Assembly (NCBI GenBank): GCA_964394585.1
Contig: CAYMYI010000011.1
Location: forward strand, 1 to 56,722
From: CAYUJH01 sp964394585
GTDB lineage: Bacteria > Bacteroidota > Bacteroidia > Cytophagales > Flammeovirgaceae
Length of the DNA stretch: 56,722 nucleotides
Reading direction: 5' to 3'
Shown here: positions 44,589 to 53,602 of the stretch, piece by piece
Layout of the letters: the number at the start of each line of letters is the position of its first letter
How positions within the stretch are numbered: position 1 is the first letter of the stretch
Program-made: the position numbers and the translations under genes
The notes under the pieces: model-generated
The model's database searches: none
Told to the model about the DNA's origin: nothing
The model's input: the letters and a program-made list of their open reading frames with translations, nothing else

Positions 44589-45642
44589 TTGTAAAATGAT
44601 GAATAAGTTGATCTGCCAAGCGTTCTGTATTTTCTTGTTGGAGCGGCAGATATACAGGAATGTCCAACTTCGCTTGCAACTTATCTTGCTGTTTTTCTGC
44701 TTCCTGAGTCGAAAGCCCATTCGTATTTAGCGCAATAGCTAACGTAGGCACACCATACAGCCGAATTAGCTCTATCTCGGACGCGAGCGAAGGTATTTTA
44801 CCCCATGTAGTGGTATCGCCAAAGTATTGCTGAGCTGGGCGATATTGAAGGATTACGCCGTCCATTTGCCCGGAAACAAGCAACTCAGCACCGCAAGGTC
44901 CTGAAGGGTTGCGCAATGCCGATTGCCCTTCTACTAGTATGAAATCGGGGTTTTCGGTATGGTAGCATTGGTAAATGGCATGTTCGAGTTCTCCGGAAAC
45001 AAAATCATTCAGCGTTGCATCAAGGATGAAGCCATACTTCCACCCTTGTAGCCATCCGGTTTGCCCTGTGTAAACCATTTCGGCTCGCTTGCCTCTAGCG
45101 CGCAGCGTTTGCACCAATAGTTGAGCCGTTGTGCGTTTGCCTACGGCACAGTCTGTACCAAGGATAGCAATTTTAGGGCAGGTTACCTCGGCTATTTTAC
45201 CCGACCAAAAGTGCAATGCTGCCGTAGGCTTTGGTTTGCGAATATCAATAATCTGCCGCCGGTTTTTTTCTGCAATCGCAAGCAAATCAGGTTGGTCGCT
45301 TACAAATTCATGCAGCCCGTTCACAACATGCATCCCCGCCTGCAATGCTTCGCCGAGTTGCTCTATTAGCAAGGGCGAAAGCTTCCCCCCAGAAGTTGCC
45401 ACGCCTATAATGCAATATTGAGGGAGAACGGGCAATGTCTGAATCGCTTCCGTTATCGTATGAAAAATAGGGCATTCTGTGGCAACATTCTCCACAAAAT
45501 CAGCCACATTGCTCCCTGCATGTATGTTATCAACAATCCCAACTATTTGAAAGCGTTCGGTCCCTCGCAATAATCCATGTGCCGTTTTAGCATGGGGGTC
45601 GTTCAGCATACCAGCCGTAAGTACAAGTGCAGTTCCATCCAT
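44578..45642 (-). CDS. dgcN: DUF1611 family protein, likely D-glutamate N-acetyltransferase (DgcN)
   Basis: Cytoplasmic protein of 354 residues. An N-terminal Rossmann-like domain (about 1-140) includes VLTAGMLNDPHAKTAHGLLRG and GVATSGGKLSPLLIEQLGEAL. The C-terminal P-loop domain starts IAILGTDCAVGKRTTAQLLV (near residue 155) and contains LVEGQSALRNPSGPCGAELLVSG. In marine Proteobacteria the same family (DgcN) acetylates D-glutamate and the neighbour DgcA racemises it, giving a route for D-Glu use. Here the two genes overlap by 11 bases in the order dgcN-dgcA, as in that system. A group of palindromes lies just upstream. Confidence 0.82.
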   Translation of the reverse strand: MDGTALVLTAGMLNDPHAKTAHGLLRGTERFQIVGIVDNIHAGSNVADFVENVATECPIFHTITEAIQTLPVLPQYCIIGVATSGGKLSPLLIEQLGEALQAGMHVVNGLHEFVSDQPDLLAIAEKNRRQIIDIRKPKPTAALHFWSGKIAEVTCPKIAILGTDCAVGKRTTAQLLVQTLRARGKRAEMVYTGQTGWLQGWKYGFILDATLNDFVSGELEHAIYQCYHTENPDFILVEGQSALRNPSGPCGAELLVSGQMDGVILQYRPAQQYFGDTTTWGKIPSLASEIELIRLYGVPTLAIALNTNGLSTQEAEKQQDKLQAKLDIPVYLPLQQENTERLADQLIHHFTNEN

Positions 45643-45670
45643 ATTGCTCGAAAACTAATCGATAATTATT

Positions 45671-45702
45671 AGCTGACTATCAGCTATCTAAAAAAAGATA
45701 GC
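45671..45702. promoter_or_regulatory. overlapping palindromes upstream of dgcN
   Basis: AGCTGA-CTA-TCAGCT (45671-45685) is a perfect inverted repeat, and GCTATCT-AAAAAA-AGATAGC (45683-45702) is a second that shares three bases with it. They lie 29-60 bases before the dgcN start. No T tract follows on the minus strand, so a terminator is unlikely; an operator or alternative mRNA hairpins are possible. Confidence 0.5.
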
Positions 45703-45867
45703 ACATATATTCTTCTTGCGTTTCCGTGTAGTATTTCAAAAAAAAAGCCGCTTTTAGTTGTTGTGCTAACTATTACGAGTGTATTTTTTTGTGTTTTTCA
45801 AAACCAAAAAGGGCTTTTTCCTATTTATTGAAAAAGTAATAAACGTTTAACTAAAGTTTTTTAATCT

Positions 45868-46644
45868 GTGAAAGTATCTTTTGTCGTAATTCTTTTTCAT
45901 TCAGTTCTTACGTTTCTACACCACGCGGCACATGCACAAAAGCAAACACCGTTTACCGGCCCGCTCGAAGAGCATATATACCACATATATTCCGACTTAG
46001 TTTCAGACGAACCTTTGCCCACTTATGTGGTATTTCGGCAAGCTTATGTTGGTTTTCTGAACTTGAAGCAGCAAGGCGCCCTGAATGAAAGTAAGGTGAT
46101 TGGCGTTGTTGATTTTACAAAACCTTCGTACGAAAAGCGCTTTTGGGTGATTGATCTTGTCAGTGCCAAAGTATTATTGCACACCTATGTTTCCCACGGG
46201 CGCAACTCGGGTTTGGTGTATGCCGAGAAGTTTAGCAATACGCCGGAGTCGTACCAAAGTAGTTTAGGGTTTTATGTAACCGGCAGTACGTATGTAGGAA
46301 AACACGGACGCTCGCTGTATTTGCATGGGCAAGAGCAAGGAATTAACCACAATGCAAAGCCTCGTGCCATTGTAATGCACTCAGCAGAATATGTAACAGA
46401 ATCGTTTATTAAGCGCAACGGACGAGCCGGACGTAGTTTGGGGTGCCCTGCCGTGCCTCCTAACGATTTAGCGGTTGTCCTACAGACGCTGCCAAAAGGA
46501 AGCTGTTTATACTTGTACCATCATAGTGCCACATATGCAGAAGCTACTGAGTTACTCGATGATGAGATAGCGTTTGCTTACCTTGCCCAACACGATGCCC
46601 TACCGACCGAAGAGTTTCCTACTGTGTCAAGAGTGCATCCATAA
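45868..46644 (+). CDS. murein L,D-transpeptidase catalytic-domain family protein
   Basis: Exported protein of 258 residues that starts with GTG at 45868, immediately before a signal peptide (KVSFVVILFHSVLTFLHHAAHAQ). The catalytic region holds FWVIDLVSAKVLLHTYVSHGRNSG, SLYLHGQEQGINHNAKPRAIVMHSAEYV and the nucleophile Cys in GRAGRSLGCPAVPPND. This is the small YkuD-like family whose members act on peptidoglycan stem peptides by forming or cutting L,D bonds. It is divergent from dgcN (225 bases apart) and its end overlaps the next L,D-transpeptidase gene by 26 bases tail to tail. Confidence 0.88.
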   Translation: MKVSFVVILFHSVLTFLHHAAHAQKQTPFTGPLEEHIYHIYSDLVSDEPLPTYVVFRQAYVGFLNLKQQGALNESKVIGVVDFTKPSYEKRFWVIDLVSAKVLLHTYVSHGRNSGLVYAEKFSNTPESYQSSLGFYVTGSTYVGKHGRSLYLHGQEQGINHNAKPRAIVMHSAEYVTESFIKRNGRAGRSLGCPAVPPNDLAVVLQTLPKGSCLYLYHHSATYAEATELLDDEIAFAYLAQHDALPTEEFPTVSRVHP

Positions 46645-48289
46645 GGGGTGCATCGCGGTCGTAGATATCTTTCCGAAAGTTAATTTCCCCTTCCGGTGAT
46701 ACAAAAGCAGTAATGTAGAGGATATGCACATCGATGGGGTTTTCTAAATAAACGGTTTGGGTGCGTTGGCTCTGAAAGGCTTCGGTTACTTTCTCTTCGC
46801 TCCACCCACGTTGGTCTTTCAGTAAGTACATGGCAAGCTGATTCACTTGCTCTAAACGAATGCACCCCGAGCTATATGCCCTTTCGTTTCGCTGGAACAG
46901 ATTGCGCGAAGGGGTGTCATGCATGTAGATATCATACTTATTCGGAAAGATAAACTTGATACGCCCCAAAGCGTTGATAGCCCCTGGGTTTTGCCGAATA
47001 GAATAGGCAAAGTTGCCTACTCGTGCCGATTGCCAATCAATCGATTGTGGGTTTACCTCTTTGCCTGTCCGGTTATCAATCACTTTCATCCCTTTATTTT
47101 TCAAGTAAGTACTATCCTTTTTCGCAGAGGGGAGCACATCGTTTGTAAGAATACCGGTAGGTACAGTCCAAAACGGATGAAAAACTAGGTACGTCATCTT
47201 ACTTGTAAAAACGGGGGTTTGGCGGTACGTTTTCCCTACAATGGACCTCAGGTTTAATACCGTATCGCCTTTTTCAATTACATAGGTTTTGAAACTAGCT
47301 ATGTTCGATACAATGTACCGGTCTGAAAACTGCTTAGGAAGCCATCGCCACCGTTCCATATTGGCTTTTATTTGTAAGATGCGCTCTTCCACCGGAACGT
47401 TGAGTGCCTTTCGAGTAGCAGCATCTACCTTTCCATGAGCAATTAAGCCATGGCGCCTCTGAAATTTTTTCACAGCTCGGTACACTGCTGAATCGAAATA
47501 TACATGCGTAGCATCGCCGGGTAAATCGTTCGTAATTTCTAACCGTTGGACTAACCGTGCTACGTTTGGGGTAGAGTCGCCCACCACAAGTTCGCCCTCA
47601 AACGAAAGCGTTGACCACCCGCCTTGTTTGCGGATGGCTTCATACACGGAAAGTGCTTTTTTCAAACGCTTATAGGCTTGGTGCTGAGAGGTTAGCGCCC
47701 TAAGCCCATCGGCAATTAGTCCGGTGCGTAGGGCGCCTTCCAGGTAGGCATCGAACTGAACACTATTTTCAGTACACTCGGTAAGCCATTGTTCGTCCAC
47801 TTTTTGTGGATTGAGTTTTCCTACGAACATATGTGCCCCTAAGCGTATAAAAGCATCTGTACAGAGAAACTCTAGGGCAAGATAGTTGAGTTTGTTGCTA
47901 TCGGTTACCTTGCCAAAGCTTTTCTCTTGAAGAAAAGACGAAAGCTCTTGCAGTTTCTTCGCATGATAATCATCAGGGTTTAACCCTTCTTGTTCGGCGG
48001 CTCTAATTTGTTGAGTTAGCTCCCAAAATACACGTTTAAAATCGCTACGAAATACCCATGCAGGTGTAAATAAACGCTTTCGGTAAAATGCCTTTACCGC
48101 TTCTACTTCTTGGAGTTCCTCCCCATCGGCAAAAAGGGTAGGGCTGTTGTTGCTCAGGTCGAGCCGTTGTCGAATTTCTTCTTGGAGTATTTGCTCAGGA
48201 AACACAATAGGCTGTGCCACACTAATCCTACAAAGCATGCCCCAAACTATTATACAGAAAAAAACACGAATAGGTGTTGTGTACATCAT
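46619..48289 (-). CDS. YcbB-type L,D-transpeptidase
   Basis: Exported enzyme of 556 residues that makes 3-3 cross-links in peptidoglycan. A signal peptide (about 1-25, ending SVAQ) is followed by the YcbB helical scaffold (about 60-250), a peptidoglycan-binding domain (AVYRAVKKFQRRHGLIAHGKVDAATRKALN, about 275-305) and the YkuD catalytic domain with YMHDTPSRNLFQRNERAYSSGCIRLE, whose Cys is the nucleophile and whose His is the partner. Domain order and length match E. coli LdtD. Met2 (48286) is an equal start. It is convergent with the smaller L,D-transpeptidase gene and downstream of the asparagine synthetase gene, separated by a terminator. Confidence 0.92.
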   Translation of the reverse strand: MMYTTPIRVFFCIIVWGMLCRISVAQPIVFPEQILQEEIRQRLDLSNNSPTLFADGEELQEVEAVKAFYRKRLFTPAWVFRSDFKRVFWELTQQIRAAEQEGLNPDDYHAKKLQELSSFLQEKSFGKVTDSNKLNYLALEFLCTDAFIRLGAHMFVGKLNPQKVDEQWLTECTENSVQFDAYLEGALRTGLIADGLRALTSQHQAYKRLKKALSVYEAIRKQGGWSTLSFEGELVVGDSTPNVARLVQRLEITNDLPGDATHVYFDSAVYRAVKKFQRRHGLIAHGKVDAATRKALNVPVEERILQIKANMERWRWLPKQFSDRYIVSNIASFKTYVIEKGDTVLNLRSIVGKTYRQTPVFTSKMTYLVFHPFWTVPTGILTNDVLPSAKKDSTYLKNKGMKVIDNRTGKEVNPQSIDWQSARVGNFAYSIRQNPGAINALGRIKFIFPNKYDIYMHDTPSRNLFQRNERAYSSGCIRLEQVNQLAMYLLKDQRGWSEEKVTEAFQSQRTQTVYLENPIDVHILYITAFVSPEGEINFRKDIYDRDAPLMDALLTQ

Positions 48290-48410
48290 TCAAAAAGGTC
48301 GAATTATATGAATATTTATATGGTTTGCTGGTCGGTAAGATTTGCCTAACTTTTTAAGAGTTCACAAAACCCACACTTCCCAAACAACTTATTTAGGGTA
48401 TAGAAAAGTC

Positions 48411-48430
48411 AAAAAAAGGAATCTTTTCCT
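48411..48430 (-). terminator. short terminator after asparagine synthetase gene
   Basis: AGGAA pairs with TTCCT across a four-base loop and, on the minus strand, is followed by seven T-rich bases. It begins five bases beyond the asnB-like stop codon. The stem is short. Confidence 0.55.
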
Positions 48431-48434
48431 AAGA

Positions 48435-50291
48435 CTATAAAACGGGAGAAATGTATCGGTGATACCACATTTGAAACACTAACAAACTCCAAATTCGTTT
48501 GTAATGATACAATTTACCATTCGAAAAGTCCTCAAGTAATTTTGCGATAAACGAAACATTGAACACCCCTTGCTTTTGCAACACATAGGGATTGAGGTAC
48601 GCTTTACACAAGCCATTTAAGTCGGTTGCTAACCAATTTGCTAACGGAGCGGGAAACCCCCATTTACGCCGATACACTAACGAGTGTGGTAAATAGTGCG
48701 CTAATGCTTTTTTTAATAACCATTTTTGTTGCCCCTGTTGTATTTTATAATGCTGAGGTAACGATAAGGCAAACTCTACCAAGTGGTGGTCTAGCAGAGG
48801 AACGCGCACTTCGAGCCCATATGCCATCGAAGCAATATCCACTTTGTGGAGCAAATTATGCGGGAGGTAGTGTTGTAAATCGAAGAGCGATATTTTTTCA
48901 AATGGAGTGAGTGGCTGCTTTTCTAGCTCTTGCCAAGCCATTAACAGCGTCTCGTGCCGATACGTTTCTCCGAACAACCTACTGATTTCTTTTTCGGAAA
49001 ACATATACTGCTCTTGCGACCATACATGCAGCCACATCCGTTCTAAGCTGGGGGTATCAAACACGCGGGCAGCACGTTGTTGCCGCAAGTTACCCCAATT
49101 CAGCAAAGTAGTCGCAAGTTTGCGCCCGGCAATCCCTCCCCATCGAGATACCGTTTTTAAACGATGATACCACGTATAGTATCCATAGCCCATAAATAAC
49201 TCATCGCCCCCATCGCCAGAAAGAGCCACTGTAACATTCTGGCGCGCATGTTGGCAAACTTGTAAAGTCGGGATGCTCGATGCCGAAGCGAAAGGCTCGT
49301 CATAAAAATCGGAGAGGTGTTCTACCAATTGCAATGAGTCGCTTGCTCGTGAGGTCGAAGAATGATGATTGGTGTGCAAATGTGAGGCAACTTTAGCAGC
49401 CCAACTCGACTCATCGAATTGCGCGGTTTCAAAAGCAATGTTAAACGAATGAATGGGCTGCTCGTTCTGCGATTGAAACAAAGCGCATATTAAGGAAGAA
49501 TCGGTGCCTCCGCTCAAAAAAGCGCCTATGGGCACATCGCTTAAAGAGCGGTATGCCACTGAGCTAGAGAGTTGCGCAATAAGTGCATCTTCTGCTTGGG
49601 ATGGTGTAATGGCATCGTTAATCGTAAACTTTTCTTGTAGGTTGTAATACGGGGTTATTTCCAGCTTCCCTTGTGCTAACTTTAGCCAATGCCCAGGGGG
49701 TAATTTGTGAATATGGCGGAAAATCGAGGAAGTTGCCGGAATATATTCTAAAAAGAAATAGTCGCGTAGGGCTTGTAGGTTCAGCGCCTTGTCGATATTT
49801 AACGCTAAGAGCGCTTTGGTTTCGGACGCAAAGGCAAACTCACCCCCCTTTGTATAGTAATTAAATGGCTTAATACCCATGCGGTCGCGAAATGCCCATA
49901 GCGTGCCATTGCGTTTATCAAGTACCACAAAGGCAAACATACCGTTGAGCAACTCTACGCAGCTAGGGCCTTTTTCCACAAATAGCGCTAATAAAACTTC
50001 CGTATCGGAAGTGGTTTTCAAAGGTTGGTCTAGCTCTTTGCTCAGTTCTTTATAGTTGTAAATTTCGCCATTGAACACCATAGCATAATTTCCACAGGCA
50101 GAATGGAATGGCTGGTTGGCAGCACTGGAAAGATCCAGTATACTCAACCGACGATGCCCCAAGCCCACCCCTTGCGCTGCATTGTAATAATAGCCGTCGG
50201 CGTCGGGGCCTCGATGTGCCAAGGCTTGTGTCATTTTTTGCAATTCAGTAGCACTAAAGCGAGAAGATACAAAGCCGGCAATACCACACAT
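48435..50291 (-). CDS. asnB: glutamine-dependent asparagine synthetase family protein
   Basis: Amidotransferase of 618 residues. The N-terminal Ntn glutaminase begins MCGIAGFV, so Cys2 is the nucleophile after Met removal, and continues LAHRGPDADG, LGHRRLSILDL and VFNGEIYNYKEL. The synthetase domain has the PP-loop SGGTDSSLI, then TVALSGDGGDELFMGYGYY and GLEVRVPLLDH. This would make asparagine from aspartate; close relatives (LtsA, B. subtilis AsnB) instead amidate meso-diaminopimelate in peptidoglycan, and others act in polysaccharide clusters. Sequence alone does not decide, but two L,D-transpeptidase genes nearby make the wall role worth testing. Confidence 0.88.
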   Translation of the reverse strand: MCGIAGFVSSRFSATELQKMTQALAHRGPDADGYYYNAAQGVGLGHRRLSILDLSSAANQPFHSACGNYAMVFNGEIYNYKELSKELDQPLKTTSDTEVLLALFVEKGPSCVELLNGMFAFVVLDKRNGTLWAFRDRMGIKPFNYYTKGGEFAFASETKALLALNIDKALNLQALRDYFFLEYIPATSSIFRHIHKLPPGHWLKLAQGKLEITPYYNLQEKFTINDAITPSQAEDALIAQLSSSVAYRSLSDVPIGAFLSGGTDSSLICALFQSQNEQPIHSFNIAFETAQFDESSWAAKVASHLHTNHHSSTSRASDSLQLVEHLSDFYDEPFASASSIPTLQVCQHARQNVTVALSGDGGDELFMGYGYYTWYHRLKTVSRWGGIAGRKLATTLLNWGNLRQQRAARVFDTPSLERMWLHVWSQEQYMFSEKEISRLFGETYRHETLLMAWQELEKQPLTPFEKISLFDLQHYLPHNLLHKVDIASMAYGLEVRVPLLDHHLVEFALSLPQHYKIQQGQQKWLLKKALAHYLPHSLVYRRKWGFPAPLANWLATDLNGLCKAYLNPYVLQKQGVFNVSFIAKLLEDFSNGKLYHYKRIWSLLVFQMWYHRYISPVL

Positions 50292-50447
50292 ACGTTTTGT
50301 TTAAAAGGTCAGCATTTTAAAAAAGGATAGACTCACAGCGGTTTCCCTTTGTTTGGCAAGGAACTTGATATTTTAGAATTTGGACAACAAAGAACAACGA
50401 TTATAATATATTTATTTATATAACTAACCCTTAATAATTTTCGGTCT

Positions 50448-52197
50448 ATGACCAGAGTATATTATTTTCCTTACCAAAAATCCTCACTTTTTTTCGGATT
50501 ATTTACTGCTTTTACATTGCTATCTACCTTCGTATTTGCACAAAATACTGAGGAGGTTATTCTGCGTGCTCAAAAAGATTTTATAACAGCCGATTCCCTT
50601 TTAACAGCTCAACAAATTCCTGCTAGTGTTTTGTACTTCGAAAAATCGCTAGAAACCTATGATGATGTGTACGCAGATACCCCCGAACAACTTGCACATG
50701 TGTATGCTGTAGTAGGCGATCGAATGGCACAACACCAACAATTTAATTTGGCTATCGATTATTGCCATAAGGCAATCGAGCTAATTAATAGTGGCGACAA
50801 GACCGGCTATCAGCAAAAGGCTAAGCTATATTACGTGGTAGCTCGCTTATATCAGCAGCAAGACTTGCATTCGTTAGCAATGGAGTTTTATAAAGAAGCC
50901 TTATTGCAATACGAACATTTAGCCGAAGCCAAACCGCAGCGCGACTACCTCCTCACTTTATTGCAAGCAGGTAAACTGAGTTATCAATTAAAAAACTATA
51001 ATTATGCTGCCGNNNNNNNNNNATCAAAGAGCAGCTCATTTGCTCACCATCGCTTATAATGCGGAAATTTCTACAGAACATGCGTTGGTATTCCATAATT
51101 TGGGAAATAGCTTTTTAAACTTGAATGAGATTGATTCTGCGGTACATTATTTCCACAAATCGATAGAAATCACTGCGTCTATTTTTGGAGAAAACTCCCT
51201 AGAAACCGCCGATAGTTACCGCAACCTTATCAATGCTCACTTTGTCAATGGTAATTATGAACAAACCTGGCATTACTCGCACAAGGTACTCGCTTTGTAC
51301 AAAGCCTTAGGTGCAGAAGCCGACTCCATGAGGGCTGCCTATTGCCGAAATCAAGCTCAAAATCACATTCATATTCGAGCGTACCACACCGCTACTTACT
51401 GGTATCAGCAGTATTTTGAAGCTAAATACAACCCTTTTGTTTCAAATCCGATTCTGTCAGCAGAGGAATATGTACACGTAGGCGATTTGTTTTTACAGTA
51501 TAGTACTCCTTCCCATGCTCTCATCTTTTATAAGAACGGGCTTGCCTACTATGAAAAACTAGAAAATCATAATCCAAAGACTGCGGCAGACTTAGCGTAT
51601 CGCATCGGGAAAATGTATTGGGAAATGAAGCTCCCTCAGAAAGCCTATCCTTTTTATAAAAAAGCGCTGCAAGCCTACAAGTTTGGCAACGAGGTGGAAG
51701 CTGCCGACTGCCTTGATAAACTCGCATCTATTTACAAAGCGCAAGAGCAGCCTATGGCACGGATTAGCTCTTTGGTGGAAGCCGTAGACATGCTGGAACG
51801 GAAGAATGGGCACGAAAATAAGTTGGCTAATTTACTCGAGCAAGTGGCAACTAGCTACTACGAATACCAACAGTACGACTCCGCTTTGTACTATGCGAAT
51901 AAATTGGCTAGACTCTATGAGGAATTTACAGATCACTTAGAAAAGAAGAATGCCTATATCCTTTTGGCAAACATTTACAACGCTAAGAAGGAAACCAACT
52001 TGGCAATTCGATTCTACAATAAAGTGTTACTCTCAGAGCCGGAGGTGTTTGAGAAAGAGGTAAACCCGTTTACGCTAGAAGCCAATCAGAATTTGTACAA
52101 TATTTTCTCGCATATGGGCGATTATGAAAAGGCTCTTAAGTACGCCGATAATGCAAAAAAAATGCGGCAAAAGCTTTCATCCCAATCACCGAACTAA
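50448..52197 (+). CDS. exported TPR protein interrupted by an assembly gap
   Basis: Two readable parts, 50448-51012 and 51023-52197, are read as one protein of about 580 residues. The first opens with a signal peptide (about 1-28, ending FVFAQ) and TPR-like helices (ASVLYFEKSLETYDDVY, FNLAIDYCHKAIELI, SLAMEFYKEALLQYEHL). The second continues with more TPR units (ALVFHNLGNSFLNLNEIDSAVHYFHKS, AFPFYKKALQ-like, LAIRFYNKVLL, DYEKALKYADNAKKM) to its stop. The two frames differ by one base across the ten N, so the true gap length is not ten. No enzyme domain or membrane anchor is seen. Such proteins often act as sensor inputs or scaffold parts; the partner is unknown. Confidence 0.8.
51013..51022. 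other. assembly gap of ten N inside TPR gene
   Basis: Ten N of nominal length. Unlike the gap in gldN, no duplicated flank is visible, so some real sequence is probably missing. Confidence 0.95.
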
Positions 52198-52218
52198 CTA
52201 ATAAATCTTGGGTATACG

Positions 52219-52863
52219 TTACGCCATGGTGTAGAATGGTTCTTTTTCTATATCGTGTAGATAGATGACACCTTCGCGGGTGAGCTTTACTAAAATTCTG
52301 CGTGCTCTTCTGTCTGAAATGTTCACTAGTTTTGAAAACGCCTTGGAGGTAATCCGTTCATGAACTTGTAAATAAGCTAATAGCTGGGTTTCTTGTTGGC
52401 TATACTTTTGTGAATTCGATTTTCTGGCATAATCGTTTTTTAGCTGTTTGATTACCAAATCGCTCGCTAACATACTCTTATCCTTCGTGCGGATATATAC
52501 CTTCCAATTGCCGTCAGAATCGGCACATTGATGTGGTTTATATTCACTTTCAGGAATTTCTACCACTAATACATTCCACCCTTCTTTTTCTTCTTCAATT
52601 ACATAGGTATCTAAAAGCAAGGGAGGCTCGCAGTAGTATTCTGCCGCGTGAGTAATTAAATGCCTTTCTTCTTCCGGATCGATGCCGGTAATTGCGCCGG
52701 AATCATCAACACCGATAAGGAGCCTGCCACCTTTGCTATTGGCAAACGATGTGAGCGACTTGGCAATCTTAGGTAGTTGAGTAACTCTTTTTTTGAAATC
52801 AAGTGTTTGCGATTCCCCTTTCCTGATAAGTCGCTTTAGTTCAAGTGGACTTAGAAGTGCCAC
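52219..52863 (-). CDS. AlbA_2 (Schlafen-type) ATP-binding domain protein with C-terminal winged helix
   Basis: Cytoplasmic protein of 214 residues. The AlbA_2 domain (about 8-125) shows IRKGESQTLDFKKRV, LTSFANSKGGRLLIGVDDSGAITGIDPEEE and WNVLVVEIPES. The C-terminal 70 residues look like a winged helix (QLLAYLQVHERITSKAFSKLVNISDRRARRILVKLTREGVIYLH). AlbA_2 domains are linked to nucleic-acid binding and, in Schlafen proteins, RNA cleavage; stand-alone bacterial versions with a helix-turn-helix are usually called putative transcription regulators. purQ lies 11 bases upstream on the same strand, so they are probably cotranscribed. Confidence 0.85.
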   Translation of the reverse strand: MALLSPLELKRLIRKGESQTLDFKKRVTQLPKIAKSLTSFANSKGGRLLIGVDDSGAITGIDPEEERHLITHAAEYYCEPPLLLDTYVIEEEKEGWNVLVVEIPESEYKPHQCADSDGNWKVYIRTKDKSMLASDLVIKQLKNDYARKSNSQKYSQQETQLLAYLQVHERITSKAFSKLVNISDRRARRILVKLTREGVIYLHDIEKEPFYTMA

Positions 52864-52874
52864 ATCCTTAATTT

Positions 52875-53570
52875 TTATACAGAAATAAGATTGTTTAGTA
52901 ATGAGTTGAAAAGCGCTGCACCATCGGTATTCCCTAAGATTGGGTCTACCGCTCGTTCGGGGTGTGGCATCATGCCAAATACATTCCGCGCTTGATTACA
53001 GACGCCTGCTATATTGCGAAATGAGCCATTGGGGTTTGCTTCTTCAGTAATCATGCCGTCTGCATCGCAGTACGAAAAGAGTACCTGGTCGTTTGCTTGA
53101 AGCTCTTCAACCACAGCGTTTGTAGCAAAATAGCGCCCTTCCGCATGGGCAATCGGGATTTTATATGCTTTTTGGAGCGATAGCTCAGCGGTAATGGGGG
53201 TTTGAAGGGTTGCCGGTGTAATAAACGTATTGCGGCAAATAAACTTCTGGTTTTGGTTATGCAGCAAAGCTCCGGGCAGTAGCCCAGCTTCTGTCAGGAT
53301 TTGAAACCCATTGCAAATACCCATGACGTACCCCCCTTGCTTGGCAAAATTTACCACTTCGCGCATAATGGGAGAAAAACGAGCAATCGCCCCGGAACGT
53401 AGGTAATCGCCATAGGAGAACCCTCCAGGCAACACTATAAAATCGCAATTTTCCAAATCATGGCTTTTATGCCACAATTTCACAACGCTTTGCCCAAGGT
53501 TTTCCCTGAGTGCATATACCATGTCTTCGTCGCAGTTGGAGCCGGGAAATACTACTACACCAAATTTCAT
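52875..53570 (-). CDS. purQ: phosphoribosylformylglycinamidine synthase, glutaminase subunit
   Basis: Class I glutaminase of 231 residues that supplies ammonia for the fourth step of purine synthesis, working with PurL and PurS. It opens FGVVVFPGSNCDEDMVYAL and has GGFSYGDYLRSGAIARFSPIM, the nucleophile Cys in GICNGFQILTEAGLLPGAL, AEGRYFA and the His-Glu pair in GMMPHPERAVD. Stand-alone PurQ fits the small-PurL plus PurS system rather than the fused enzyme. It is the first gene of a two-gene run with the AlbA_2 gene. A TAnnTTTG element lies 33 bases upstream. Confidence 0.95.
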   Translation of the reverse strand: MKFGVVVFPGSNCDEDMVYALRENLGQSVVKLWHKSHDLENCDFIVLPGGFSYGDYLRSGAIARFSPIMREVVNFAKQGGYVMGICNGFQILTEAGLLPGALLHNQNQKFICRNTFITPATLQTPITAELSLQKAYKIPIAHAEGRYFATNAVVEELQANDQVLFSYCDADGMITEEANPNGSFRNIAGVCNQARNVFGMMPHPERAVDPILGNTDGAALFNSLLNNLISV

Positions 53571-53602
53571 CTAATTTCAATTTTATAATCCATACTATAG
53601 CA

